Assembly: GCA_024636555.1 (NCBI GenBank)
Contig: JAGXGW010000067.1
Coordinates: 1 to 64,000, forward strand
DNA: 64,000 nt
Origin: Paracoccaceae bacterium
GTDB lineage: Bacteria > Pseudomonadota > Alphaproteobacteria > Rhodobacterales > Rhodobacteraceae
Direction of reading: 5' to 3'
The position numbers were made by a program, and so were the translations under genes. Under the pieces are notes generated by a model that did not search any database, was not told where the DNA came from, and was given only the letters and a program-made list of their open reading frames with translations. Below are positions 37,131-46,580 of this stretch, piece after piece (the first letter of the stretch is position 1; each line of letters starts with the position of its first letter).

Positions 37131-37150
37131 CCGCAAGGCGCGGCTTGCGG
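37131..37150 (-). terminator. hairpin at convergent junction, T-tract on minus strand
   Basis: CCGCAAG-GCGCGG-CTTGCGG; minus strand continues GCTTTTGC. Confidence 0.6.
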
Positions 37151-37188
37151 ACAGACAGGTCTTCTCACGGTGTCGGATCGGGGCGGCT

Positions 37189-37758
37189 TCAGCCACCCCA
37201 GCTGCGGATCGGGCCGCAATCCATATGCACAAAGTTGGAGCGCGAGTAGGTGCCAACACCACCGGCCCGGCAGGCTGCCGCCGCGCGGGACATCTGACCC
37301 ACGGAACGCGAGGCCAGACGCAGGTCTGCGGCCTGACCGGACAGGTGCAGCGAATTACGCGCAACGCCGTTGCCTTTGGCGCGCAGCATATTGTTCGTTT
37401 TGGGGCTGCGGTAGCCGGACAGGAGCATATAGGGCTCGGAGACATCCAGCAGGTTATGCGCGGCTGCCATGATGTCGATCGTGCGCAGGTCGATGTTCTT
37501 CACATCATTGGTTCGCCAGTCGCGCATGAAATGGTTGATCTCGGCGACCGCATCCGGGATATAATCCCCCTGGATCCAGTAGATCATGTCAAGCCTCTCG
37601 CCCGTACGTCCGGAGTAGAGCTTGATCCGCCTGATGTCACCGCTTCGGCGCAAAAGGCCGGCGGCCTTGGAGTATGTCGGTGCGGCTGTGAGAGCTGTTG
37701 CCGCGAACGCAGCCAGAATGGCCCGCCGCGAAAAGCTCGAGGAGTTTTTATCGGTCAT
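37189..37758 (-). CDS. DUF882/YcbK-like peptidase M15-type protein, Tat-like signal
   Basis: SRRAILAAFAATAL signal; LLSGYRSPKTNNMLRAKGNGVARNSLHLSGQAADLRL, SNFVHMDCGP. Confidence 0.9.
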   Translation of the reverse strand: MTDKNSSSFSRRAILAAFAATALTAAPTYSKAAGLLRRSGDIRRIKLYSGRTGERLDMIYWIQGDYIPDAVAEINHFMRDWRTNDVKNIDLRTIDIMAAAHNLLDVSEPYMLLSGYRSPKTNNMLRAKGNGVARNSLHLSGQAADLRLASRSVGQMSRAAAACRAGGVGTYSRSNFVHMDCGPIRSWGG

Positions 37759-38080
37759 GGTGAGCGTCAGTCCCGTCGCTTGCCTGTTTCCCCGCGTCTT
37801 TTACGCGGCTTGTTTTTGATCCATCCCCAGATGCTTCGTAATCTATTGCACATAAGGAATCGTGAACCAAGCCGTGGTTCCGCGCTTTTTACGCACCTCC
37901 TCACATTTCGGCGAAATCTCGCCAATGTGATCGCAGTGACGTATTTTGACACAAAAGCGATGCAAGCCTGCACCACACCGGCAGGGCTTGCTGGGATATG
38001 ACAAAACGTGAGTGGACATCAGACGCGGCTGTTTCCACTTCTGGGTTGGTTCTAAGTCGTTCACAGAAAGAGAATTTTAC

Positions 38081-39817
38081 ATGCGCGTTGCCTTACCCTT
38101 CGACACATTCACGACGCGCGGATCACGCCCTTTGTTCGGTTTGCTTGCCCCGTGGATGATGGCGGCCGTCTTTGGCATTGCGGCGGGTCCAGGCGGCTTT
38201 GCGGTCGCGCAGACGCAGGAGGCCGGTCTGGCGCAGTCGCAGGGCCAGCTTCTGACGCCGCTGCAATCACAGTCATTTTCCCAAGCGCGCGACCAATTCC
38301 GCGTCACCGCTTTTCATCAAGCGATTGCCGAGGCTGCGGCCTCTGACAAGGACATCGCCCAGTTCTATCGCGAGTCCGGTTATGCAGCGGTCTGGACCGG
38401 CACCGAGGACGCCTCTGTCGCGCGCCGTCGCGCCCTGATGCAGGCGATCGCGGATGCGGACGAGCACGGCTTGCCGCCTGCGCGCTACCGTGGCAATGCG
38501 CTGATGGAGGCGATGCGGTCCGCGCAGACGCCGCGTGATCTGGGATTGCTCGAGGTGGAAATGTCGCGCAGCCTGCTGCGTCTGGCCCGCGATCTGCAAA
38601 CAGGGCTGGTGACACCGTCCGATGTGGACAAGGGCATCGTCCGCAAGGTTGCGCTTCGCGACCGTGTCGAGACTTTGGGCCGCTTTGTCGAGAGCACGCC
38701 CAGCAGCTTTTTCCGCACGCTGGCCCCGACGACGGCGGAATATACCCGTCTGATGAAGGAAAAGATGCGCCTCGAGCGGCTTTTGGGGCAGGGCGGTTGG
38801 GGCCTGACGGTTCCCGCCAATGCGCTGGCCCCCGGAGACAGCGGCGCGTCTGTTGTGGCCCTGCGGAACCGGCTGATCGCCATGGGATACCTGTCGCGCA
38901 GCGCCTCGCAGGAGTATGATATGGCCTTGCAGACAGCGCTGCAGGCGTTCCAGACCGATCACGGTCTTTTGGCCGATGGTGTGGCCGGGGCGGGCACGCT
39001 GACGGAAATCAACGTGCCGGTTGAGGATCGCCTGAAGTCGGTGATCGTCGCGATGGAGCGTGAGCGCTGGCTGGGCGAAGAGCGCGGCAAGCGGCATATC
39101 CTCGTCAATCTGACGGATTTCCACTCCAAGATCATCGACGATGACCGGATCACCTTTGTCACCCGCTCAGTGATCGGGGCGCAGGACCCGGCCAAGCAGA
39201 CGCCGGAATTCTCGGACATGATGCAATATCTGGAGATCAATCCCGACTGGACCGTCCCGCGTGGCATCATCCAGCGTGATTATCTGCCCGCACTGCAGCG
39301 CAACCCCAATGCGCTTGGCCATCTTGAGGTCACCGATGCACGGGGCCGTGTCGTGCCGCGCGGCGCGGTCGATTTCTCGCGCTACACGGCGCGCACCTTT
39401 CCGTTCAACCTGCGCCAACCGCCGGGACGGACCAATGCGCTGGGGACCGTCAAGTTCATGTTCCCCAACCCCTATGCGATCTATCTGCATGACACGCCTG
39501 ACCGTCATTTGTTCGCACGCGAAAGCCGCGCCTATTCCTCGGGCTGCGTGCGTCTGAACGATCCGCATGACTTTGCCTATGTGCTGCTGGCGCGTCAGGA
39601 AGCCGATCCCAAGACGTTTTTCGACCAGATTCTGAACTCTGGCCGGCAGACCCGCGTGAACCTGACAGAGCCTGTGCCGGTGCATCTGATCTACCGCACC
39701 GCCTTCACCACCCCCAAGGGCAAGACCAATTTCCGGCGTGACGTTTACGGACGTGACACAAAGATATGGGAAGCGCTTGAGCGGGCAGGGGTGGAACTGC
39801 GCGCGGTTCGGGGGTAA
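38081..39817 (+). CDS. L,D-transpeptidase (YcbB/LdtD-like) with peptidoglycan-binding domain
   Basis: PG_binding LGDSGASVVALRNRLIAMGYL-like repeat; HDTPDRHLFARESRAYSSGCVRLNDP catalytic motif. Confidence 0.95.
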   Translation: MRVALPFDTFTTRGSRPLFGLLAPWMMAAVFGIAAGPGGFAVAQTQEAGLAQSQGQLLTPLQSQSFSQARDQFRVTAFHQAIAEAAASDKDIAQFYRESGYAAVWTGTEDASVARRRALMQAIADADEHGLPPARYRGNALMEAMRSAQTPRDLGLLEVEMSRSLLRLARDLQTGLVTPSDVDKGIVRKVALRDRVETLGRFVESTPSSFFRTLAPTTAEYTRLMKEKMRLERLLGQGGWGLTVPANALAPGDSGASVVALRNRLIAMGYLSRSASQEYDMALQTALQAFQTDHGLLADGVAGAGTLTEINVPVEDRLKSVIVAMERERWLGEERGKRHILVNLTDFHSKIIDDDRITFVTRSVIGAQDPAKQTPEFSDMMQYLEINPDWTVPRGIIQRDYLPALQRNPNALGHLEVTDARGRVVPRGAVDFSRYTARTFPFNLRQPPGRTNALGTVKFMFPNPYAIYLHDTPDRHLFARESRAYSSGCVRLNDPHDFAYVLLARQEADPKTFFDQILNSGRQTRVNLTEPVPVHLIYRTAFTTPKGKTNFRRDVYGRDTKIWEALERAGVELRAVRG

Positions 39818-39845
39818 ATCTGCCCCGTCAGGAACGGGGGCCAGC

Positions 39846-40937
39846 ATGAGCTACACGGTGAAAGAGATTGCAGCGGCGCTGGGGGCAGAGGCTTTCGGCG
39901 CCGTCGATCTGCGGGTCTCGGGCGTGGCCGAGCCTGCGACGGCAGGCAGGGATCATCTGGCGCTGGCGATGTCGCCGAAATATGCCGAAGGCCTGCCGCT
40001 TGGGCAGGCCCGCGCCGCGATGCTGTGGCAGGGGGCCGACTGGCAGGCGCTGGGGCTTGAGGCAGCGATTGTAGCGCCGCGTCCGCGCTATGCCATGTCG
40101 GGCCTCAGCGCGATGATGGACCCTGGCGAGGGGTTCGGCGCGGGTATCCATCCTTCCGCCGTGATCGACCCTGCCGCGCTGATCGGGGCGGGTGTCAGCA
40201 TCGGTGCGTTGGCGGTGATCGGGCCGCGCGCGCAGATCGGGGCCGGCTGCGTGATCGGGCCGCAATGCTATATCGGGGCCGATGCCGTGCTGGGCGAGGC
40301 CGCGTTTCTGCGCGAAGGCGTGCGGCTGGCGGCACGGGTCCGCATCGGGGCGCGGTTCTTTGCCCATCCCGGTGCCGTGGTGGGCGCGGACGGCTTTTCC
40401 TTTGTGACGCCCGAAGCCTCCGGCGTGGAGAATGTCCGCCAGACCTTGGGCGATCAGGGCGGTGCCGCGCCGCAATCATGGGCGCGCATCCACTCGCTGG
40501 GCTCCGTGCGGATCGGCGATGATGTGGAACTGGGCGCGAACAGTTGCATCGACCGCGGCACCGTGCGCGATACGCAGGTGGGACACCGGGTCAAGTTCGA
40601 CAATCTGGTGCATATCGGGCATAACGTTGTCATCGGTAACGATTGTCTGATCTGCGGTCAGGTCGGGATCGCGGGGTCCACCGTGGTGGGCAACAACGTG
40701 GTGCTGGCCGGTCAGACGGGGGTGAGCGACAACCTGTCCATCGGGGATAATGTGATCACCGGCGGGGCGACCAAGGTGATGTCCAACGTGCCTGCGGGCC
40801 GTGTCATGCTGGGCTATCCGGCGGTGAAAATGGACAGCCATATCGAAAGTTACAAGGCGCTGCGCCGGTTGCCGCGCCTGTTCCGCGACGTCGCCGCGCT
40901 TCAGAAATCGGTTTTCAAAGCGGGCGGCAGTGACTAA
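39846..40937 (+). CDS. lpxD: UDP-3-O-acylglucosamine N-acyltransferase
   Basis: Hexapeptide repeats; IHPSAVIDPAALIGAGVSIG, DNLVHIGHNVVIGNDCLICGQVGIAGSTVVGNNVVLAGQTGVSDN. Confidence 0.96.
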   Translation: MSYTVKEIAAALGAEAFGAVDLRVSGVAEPATAGRDHLALAMSPKYAEGLPLGQARAAMLWQGADWQALGLEAAIVAPRPRYAMSGLSAMMDPGEGFGAGIHPSAVIDPAALIGAGVSIGALAVIGPRAQIGAGCVIGPQCYIGADAVLGEAAFLREGVRLAARVRIGARFFAHPGAVVGADGFSFVTPEASGVENVRQTLGDQGGAAPQSWARIHSLGSVRIGDDVELGANSCIDRGTVRDTQVGHRVKFDNLVHIGHNVVIGNDCLICGQVGIAGSTVVGNNVVLAGQTGVSDNLSIGDNVITGGATKVMSNVPAGRVMLGYPAVKMDSHIESYKALRRLPRLFRDVAALQKSVFKAGGSD

Positions 40938-40994
40938 ATCGGCAACGCAGCCCCGCAAGGGCCGTATGCCGCATCGCATGTGAAAGGCCTATCC

Positions 40995-41258
40995 ATGAGC
41001 ATTCAGGACCGTGTCATCGCCATCATCGCCGAACAGGCCGTGTTGGACCCGTCGGACGTGACCCCGGACAGCACGCTCGAAGACCTTGGCATCGACAGTC
41101 TGGGGCTGGTCGAGAGCATCTTCGCCATCGAGGAGGCGTTCGATATCAACGTGCCATTCAACGCCAACGCGCCGGAGGAATCCGATTTCGATATTTCCAC
41201 GGTCGCCTCGATCGTGGCCGGAATCGAAAAGCTGGTGGCAGAACAGGGCAAGTCGTGA
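40995..41258 (+). CDS. acyl carrier protein
   Basis: LEDLGIDSLGLVESIFAIEEAFDINVPF (DSL phosphopantetheine site). Confidence 0.94.
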   Translation: MSIQDRVIAIIAEQAVLDPSDVTPDSTLEDLGIDSLGLVESIFAIEEAFDINVPFNANAPEESDFDISTVASIVAGIEKLVAEQGKS

Positions 41259-42463
41259 AACGCGTTGTCATTACCGGCGCGGGCACGATCAACGCGCTGG
41301 GAAACGATGTGGCCGAAACGCTGGCGGCCATGCGCGCCGGGCGCTGCGGTATCGGCCCGCTGGAATTCCGCGATGTTGACCGTCTGGCGATCCAGATCGG
41401 CGGCCAGATCAAGGGGTTCGAGGCGGAAGGGCATTTCAACCGCCAGCAGATGACGCTTTACGACCGCTTCACCCAGTTTACCCTGATGGCCGCGCGCGAA
41501 GCGATCACGCAATCGGGTCTGGTGTTCGAGGGCGAACTGGCCAACCGCGCCGGTGTGGTACTGGGCACGGCGGGTGGCGGGGTCAGCACATGGGATGACA
41601 ATTACCGCGCTGTCTATGAAGAGGGCAAGAACCGCGTACATCCTTTCGTGGTGCCCAAGCTGATGATGAACGCCGCCGCCTCGCATGTCTCGATGGAATA
41701 CAACCTGCGCGGCCCCAGCTTTACCGTCTCGACCGCTTGCGCCTCGTCCAACCATGCCATGGCGCAGGCCTTCCAGATGGTGCGCTCAGGGATGAGTCCA
41801 GCCATGATCACGGGCGGGTCGGAATCCATGCTGTGTTTCGGCGGGATCAAGGCGTGGGAAGGGCTGCGCGTCATGTCACGCGACGCCTGCCGCCCGTTCT
41901 CGGCCAATCGCAACGGCCTTGTGCAGGGCGAGGGCGCGGGGATTTTTGTGTTCGAGGAATACGAGCATGCCCGCGCGCGCGGTGCCGAGATCTTGGCCGA
42001 GGTCTCGGGTTTCGCGATGACCTCGGATGCGGCGGATATCGTGATGCCGTCCAAACAGGGGGCTGCCCGCGCAATGGCGGGCGCGCTGCGCGACGCCGGG
42101 ATCGCACCGGAAAAGGTGGGGTATATCAACGCCCATGGCACCGGCACGGCGGCCAATGACAAAACCGAATGCGCCGCAGTGGCGGATGTGTTCGGCCAGC
42201 ATGCGGACAGGCTGATGATCTCGTCCACCAAGTCGATGCACGGCCATCTGATCGGGGCCACGGGCGCTGTGGAGCTACTGGCCTGCATCATGGCCCTGCG
42301 CGACGGGGTGATCGCGCCGACCATCGGCTACGAGGAGTTTGACCCCGAATGCGCGCTGGACGTGGTGCCAAACGAGGCGCGCGACGCATCTGTCGAGGTG
42401 GCGCTGTCGAACGCCTTCGCCTTCGGCGGGCTGAACGCCGTGATCGCCCTTCGCAAGGTCTGA
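41255..42463 (+). CDS. beta-ketoacyl-ACP synthase (FabF-like)
   Basis: STACASSNHAMAQAF (Cys), INAHGTGTAANDKTE (His), KSMHGHLIGATGAVE (His). Confidence 0.95.
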   Translation: MKRVVITGAGTINALGNDVAETLAAMRAGRCGIGPLEFRDVDRLAIQIGGQIKGFEAEGHFNRQQMTLYDRFTQFTLMAAREAITQSGLVFEGELANRAGVVLGTAGGGVSTWDDNYRAVYEEGKNRVHPFVVPKLMMNAAASHVSMEYNLRGPSFTVSTACASSNHAMAQAFQMVRSGMSPAMITGGSESMLCFGGIKAWEGLRVMSRDACRPFSANRNGLVQGEGAGIFVFEEYEHARARGAEILAEVSGFAMTSDAADIVMPSKQGAARAMAGALRDAGIAPEKVGYINAHGTGTAANDKTECAAVADVFGQHADRLMISSTKSMHGHLIGATGAVELLACIMALRDGVIAPTIGYEEFDPECALDVVPNEARDASVEVALSNAFAFGGLNAVIALRKV

Positions 42464-42511
42464 TCCGGCGCGCCTGATCCGGTACGCGCCACGCCTGTGA
42501 TTCCCATGCAA

Positions 42512-42536
42512 AAGGCCGCCCGGACGGGGCGGCCTT
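42512..42536. terminator. bidirectional hairpin between KAS and IalB-like genes
   Basis: AAGGCCGCCC-GGACG-GGGCGGCCTT, 10-bp stem at a convergent junction. Confidence 0.75.
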
Positions 42537-42566
42537 GAGGCTTTGTGAAGAGTGACGGTGCGCTGA

Positions 42567-43187
42567 TCACTCTGTCGGTACAGGGATCTTGTCATAGCCC
42601 GCGGTAAAGCCGGTCAGCGACATGGTGACCTCGACAAGTTCGTCGGGTGCGACGAATGGCACAAGGGTGACCGTTGCCGCCGTGCCGCGCTTGTAGGCGG
42701 CAATATCCTCTTGCGTCAGGCCGATGCGCGCGTAGCAACCCTGACGGTCGCAGACGGAGAAAGGATAGCGCTTCGGCTGGCCGCCATTGACGGTGATTGT
42801 CAGCTGTGCGGTCAGCAGTGTTTCCAGCGGCACGGCCACAAGTGCACCGGCCACAGCCTGTCCGCCGGCGGGCAGTTTGAACATGCGGACATTGGCGACC
42901 TGATTGTCCTCGTCATCGGTCAGGGTCTGCACGATCTGGCAGGGCTCCTCACCTTCGGGAACCCGCAGGCATTCCAGCGCCCAGTCACCCGAGACCTCGC
43001 GGATGTAGGGCTCCACGCCGGGCGTATTGTCCTGCACCTCCTCGCCCATGGCCAGCCCGGGATCTGCTGCGGGCGCGGCGGGGGCGGGCTGTTCTTCCGC
43101 AGGGGCGGGGGTGGTGTCCTGCGCGAAGGCAGGAGAGGCCACCGCAAGAGCAGCGATGATGGAAATGCGGGTGAAAAGATTGGGCAT
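42567..43187 (-). CDS. invasion-associated locus B (IalB) family protein
   Basis: Signal peptide MPNLFTRISIIAALAVASPAFAQ; GDWALECLRVPEGEEPCQIVQTL; CDRQGCYARIGL. Confidence 0.88.
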   Translation of the reverse strand: MPNLFTRISIIAALAVASPAFAQDTTPAPAEEQPAPAAPAADPGLAMGEEVQDNTPGVEPYIREVSGDWALECLRVPEGEEPCQIVQTLTDDEDNQVANVRMFKLPAGGQAVAGALVAVPLETLLTAQLTITVNGGQPKRYPFSVCDRQGCYARIGLTQEDIAAYKRGTAATVTLVPFVAPDELVEVTMSLTGFTAGYDKIPVPTE

Positions 43188-43345
43188 GTTTTCCTGTCCT
43201 GTTTCTGGAAATTCGATTTTTCGGCGATTTAGCATGTCGGCCGGCCGATGTCAGGATGCAATTGTTCAGCGCAGCAAAACAAGGGCGGAAAGCTGCCTGA
43301 AGCATTGCATCAGCAAGCCCACGGAAGTCATGGGCAATAAACTAA

Positions 43346-43380
43346 AAAAGGGGCCGAGAGGCCCCTTTTCGTCTTTTTTT
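43346..43380. terminator. strong hairpin with U-tracts on both strands
   Basis: AAAAGGGGCC-GAGA-GGCCCCTTTT followed by CGTCTTTTTTT (+); CTTTTTTAG on the minus side. Confidence 0.75.
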
Positions 43381-43479
43381 ATGCTCCCCGTCGGACTGGC
43401 CGACTTAATCATTGTCGTGACGCTAATTTGAATTGATGCATCGGTCAACAGGCAAGGGTTCACAATTTTGTCTCAAATC

Positions 43480-43584
43480 GAAAAAAGACCGCGTCCGGGG
43501 ACGCGGCCAGTCTGACAGGGAGGAAAAGCCCCGAAAACCGCCAGTGGTGCAGCAATCGGGGCAAAATCAGTATGGCACACAAGT
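43480..43584 (-). ncRNA. candidate small RNA (~105 nt)
   Basis: Minus-strand promoter-like TTGCGG-18nt-TACAAT (43591-43620), internal stem GCCCCGA/TCGGGGC, terminator CCGCGTCC-CC-GGACGCGG-TCTTTTTT (43481-43506). Confidence 0.45.
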
Positions 43585-43658
43585 GTTAAGATTGTATCTT
43601 CACCCCTGATCCTGCCGCAATTGACGCGGGCAGGCCGGAGCATTCAAAGGGGCGGATT

Positions 43659-45203
43659 GTGGAAGACTCGATTTTTGTGGGCGGTGACGGCGCGGATTAC
43701 GGCACCAGTCAGAACATGTTGTTGCGCTATGCCAACCGTCACGGGCTGATCGCTGGCGCGACAGGCACCGGCAAGACGGTGACCTTGCAAATCCTCGCCG
43801 AGGGGTTCTCGGCTGCGGGTGTGCCTGTCTTCATGTCGGATGTGAAGGGCGATCTGTCCGGCCTTGCCCTGCCGGGCGATCCGATGGGCAAACTGCACGG
43901 GCCGTTCACCTCCCGCGCCAAGACCATCGGTTTCGACGATTACACCTATAATGCCTTTCCGGTCGCCTTCTGGGACATGTTCGGCGAGCAGGGCCATCCT
44001 GTCCGTACCACCGTGGCAGAGATGGGGCCGCTGCTGCTAAGCCGCCTGCTGGAACTGACCGAGGCGCAGGAGGGCATTCTGAACATCGCCTTCCGGCTGG
44101 CCGACGAGCAGGGAATGGCTTTGCTGGATCTCAAGGATCTGCAGGCCTTTCTGGTCTGGATCGGCGAGAACCGCGCCGAGATTTCCCTGCTCTACGGCAA
44201 TATCGCCGTGGCTTCGGTGGGGGCGATCCAGCGGCGGCTGATGGTGCTGGAAAATCAGGGCGGCACGCATTTCTTTGGCGAGCCTGCGCTGGAACTGGCC
44301 GATCTGATGCGCTGTGACGAGGACGGGCGCGGCATCGTCAATATCATGGCGGCGGACCGTCTGATGAACAGCCAGCGCCTTTATGCGACCTTCCTGCTGT
44401 GGCTGTTGTCCGAACTGTTCGAAACGCTGCCCGAAGTCGGCAATCCGCCCAAGCCCAAGCTGGTGTTCTTCTTCGACGAGGCACATCTGCTATTCAACGA
44501 CGCGCCCAAGGCGCTGGTAGACAAGGTCGAGCAGGTGGCGCGGCTGATCCGCTCCAAGGGCGTGGGCGTGTACTTCATCACGCAAAATCCGGGCGATGTG
44601 CCCGATACGATCCTTGGCCAGTTGGGCAACCGCGTGCAGCATGCCCTGCGCGCCTTCACGGGACGCGACCAGCAGGAGTTGCGCCGCGCCGCGATGACCT
44701 ATCGCAGCAATCCGGCCTTTGACACGGAAACCGCGATCCGCGAGGTCGGCACCGGCGAGGCGGTGACATCGCTGCTGGAGGACAAGGGCATTCCGGGTAT
44801 CGTCGAGCGCACGCTGATCCGGCCGCCATCCTCGAAACTCGGGCCGATCACGCAAGACCAGCGCGACATGCTGATCCGCACTTCCGCGCTTTACGGCAAA
44901 TATGAAACCCCGCTGGACCGCGATTCCGCCTATGAAGCCCTCAAGCGCGTCGCCGAAGAGGCCGCGCGAGAGGCCGAGGAGGCCGCCGCTGCCGAGGCGC
45001 AAGCGAAAGAGGAGGAACGCGCGTTCAAAGCCGCGCGCCGTTATCAGCCCAACACACCGGCCAAGCGCACCAGCAGCGCCCGCGCCCGCCAGCCCGAAAC
45101 GCTGGGCGAGGCGCTAGGTGCGGCGGTGATGAAGGAACTCAAGGGCACCACCGGCAGGCGCATCGTGCGCGGCCTGATGGGCGGGCTGTTCCGCGGTCGC
45201 TGA
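43659..45203 (+). CDS. HerA-like/DUF853 ATPase (YjgR-type)
   Basis: [16 protein letters not shown] Walker [12 protein letters not shown] Walker B, helicase HerA-like C-terminal region; GTG start. Confidence 0.93.
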   Translation: MEDSIFVGGDGADYGTSQNMLLRYANRHGLIAGATGTGKTVTLQILAEGFSAAGVPVFMSDVKGDLSGLALPGDPMGKLHGPFTSRAKTIGFDDYTYNAFPVAFWDMFGEQGHPVRTTVAEMGPLLLSRLLELTEAQEGILNIAFRLADEQGMALLDLKDLQAFLVWIGENRAEISLLYGNIAVASVGAIQRRLMVLENQGGTHFFGEPALELADLMRCDEDGRGIVNIMAADRLMNSQRLYATFLLWLLSELFETLPEVGNPPKPKLVFFFDEAHLLFNDAPKALVDKVEQVARLIRSKGVGVYFITQNPGDVPDTILGQLGNRVQHALRAFTGRDQQELRRAAMTYRSNPAFDTETAIREVGTGEAVTSLLEDKGIPGIVERTLIRPPSSKLGPITQDQRDMLIRTSALYGKYETPLDRDSAYEALKRVAEEAAREAEEAAAAEAQAKEEERAFKAARRYQPNTPAKRTSSARARQPETLGEALGAAVMKELKGTTGRRIVRGLMGGLFRGR

Positions 45204-45222
45204 TCACGACAGTCCGATATGA

Positions 45223-45256
45223 AAAGGCCCGCCCGGATCGCGCCGGGCGGGCCTTT
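45223..45256. terminator. bidirectional Rho-independent terminator
   Basis: AAAGGCCCGCCCGG-ATCGCG-CCGGGCGGGCCTTT, 14-bp perfect stem between convergent genes. Confidence 0.9.
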
Positions 45257-45278
45257 GCTTTTCGGGCGGATCGCCTGC

Positions 45279-46580
45279 CTACTTTTCAGGGATCAGGCCG
45301 CGCGGGCTGAAGCGCAGCACCAGCAGCAGGATGAGCCCCATCGTGAACAGGCGCATATGCGCGGCGCTGTCCATCAGATGCGATCTCAGCGCGCCGTCGC
45401 CCATACCCGAGGTGATCGTGCTCATCAGCCAAAGGCCCATCGGTTCGACCTGCACCCAGAGGAACCAGATCAGGAACCCGCCAAGCACCGCGCCGAAATT
45501 GTTGCCCGACCCGCCGACGATGACCATGACCCAGACAAGGAAAGTGAAGCGCAGCGGCTGGTAGGTGCCGGGCGTCAACTGGCCGTCCAGCGTGGTCATC
45601 ATCGCGCCTGCGACGCCGCAGATGGCCGAGCCGAGGATGAATATCTGCAGATGGCGGCGGGTGACGTCCTTGCCCATCGCCTCTGCCGCCACCTCGTTGT
45701 CGCGGATCGCGCGCATCATCCGGCCCCATGGCGAGTTCAGCGCCTTTTGCGCCAGCCACAACAGGATGATCAGCACGACGGCAAACAGGGCGGCATATTC
45801 CAGTTTGACATAGATGGTCGAGGCCGTGACAGGGTCCATCCCGAAGCCGGCCGCGCGTTCCACGAATTGCGGATCGCGTTGCAGATCCACCTCGAAAGGT
45901 ACGGGGCGGGGCAGGCCGATCACGTTTTTCACGCCGCGCGCCAGCCAGTCCTCGTTCTTGAGCACCGCGATGATGATCTCGGCAATCCCCAGCGTGGCGA
46001 TGGCGAGATAATCCGACCGCAGGCCCAGCGCGACCTTGCCGATGATCCATGCCACACCGGCGGCCAGAAGCCCGCCCACCGGCCATGCCAGCAGGATCGG
46101 CAGGCCCAGCCCGCCGATATTGCCCGCCGAGGCAGGGTTGATCGCCTCGACCGTCGACACGCCGCTGTCGAACACCGCGCGGAACAGGTAAAACCCGACG
46201 ATCAGGATCGCCAGCATGGTGAACACACGCAGACGACCCTTGGCCATGCGCTGGTAGACCAGCACGGCGGCGGTGATCGTGGCGGCGCCCATGATCAGGC
46301 CCAGCACGATCGCATAGCCGCCAGCCCCCCATGCGCCCTGTGTCGGCGGTGTCGCGATCAGCACGGTCGCCAGTCCACCAAGCGCTACAAAGCCCATGAC
46401 ACCCACGTTGAACAGGCCCGCGAAGCCCCACTGCAGGTTGACCCCCAGTGCCATGATGGCACTGATCAGGCCCATGTTGAGGATGAGCAGGGCGGTGTTC
46501 CAGCTTTGGGATATGCCGGTGATCACGATCAGCACAGCGACCAACGCGAAAAGACCGGTATTCTTGACCATCTCGTTCAT
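45279..46580 (-). CDS. livM: branched-chain amino acid ABC transporter permease LivM
   Basis: GVNLQWGFAGLFNVGVMGFVALGG, GRMMRAIRDNEVAAEAMGKDV. Confidence 0.92.
   Translation of the reverse strand: MNEMVKNTGLFALVAVLIVITGISQSWNTALLILNMGLISAIMALGVNLQWGFAGLFNVGVMGFVALGGLATVLIATPPTQGAWGAGGYAIVLGLIMGAATITAAVLVYQRMAKGRLRVFTMLAILIVGFYLFRAVFDSGVSTVEAINPASAGNIGGLGLPILLAWPVGGLLAAGVAWIIGKVALGLRSDYLAIATLGIAEIIIAVLKNEDWLARGVKNVIGLPRPVPFEVDLQRDPQFVERAAGFGMDPVTASTIYVKLEYAALFAVVLIILLWLAQKALNSPWGRMMRAIRDNEVAAEAMGKDVTRRHLQIFILGSAICGVAGAMMTTLDGQLTPGTYQPLRFTFLVWVMVIVGGSGNNFGAVLGGFLIWFLWVQVEPMGLWLMSTITSGMGDGALRSHLMDSAAHMRLFTMGLILLLVLRFSPRGLIPEK

Noticed and set aside
43266-43463. 65-aa minus-strand ORF
   Set aside because: Reads through a strong terminator hairpin and lacks a convincing RBS or motifs
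43659-45203. HerA-like ATPase as part of a HerA-Sir2/NurA or DUF4297 defence system
   Set aside because: No nuclease, Sir2 or DUF4297 partner adjacent; sequence fits the housekeeping DUF853/YjgR type
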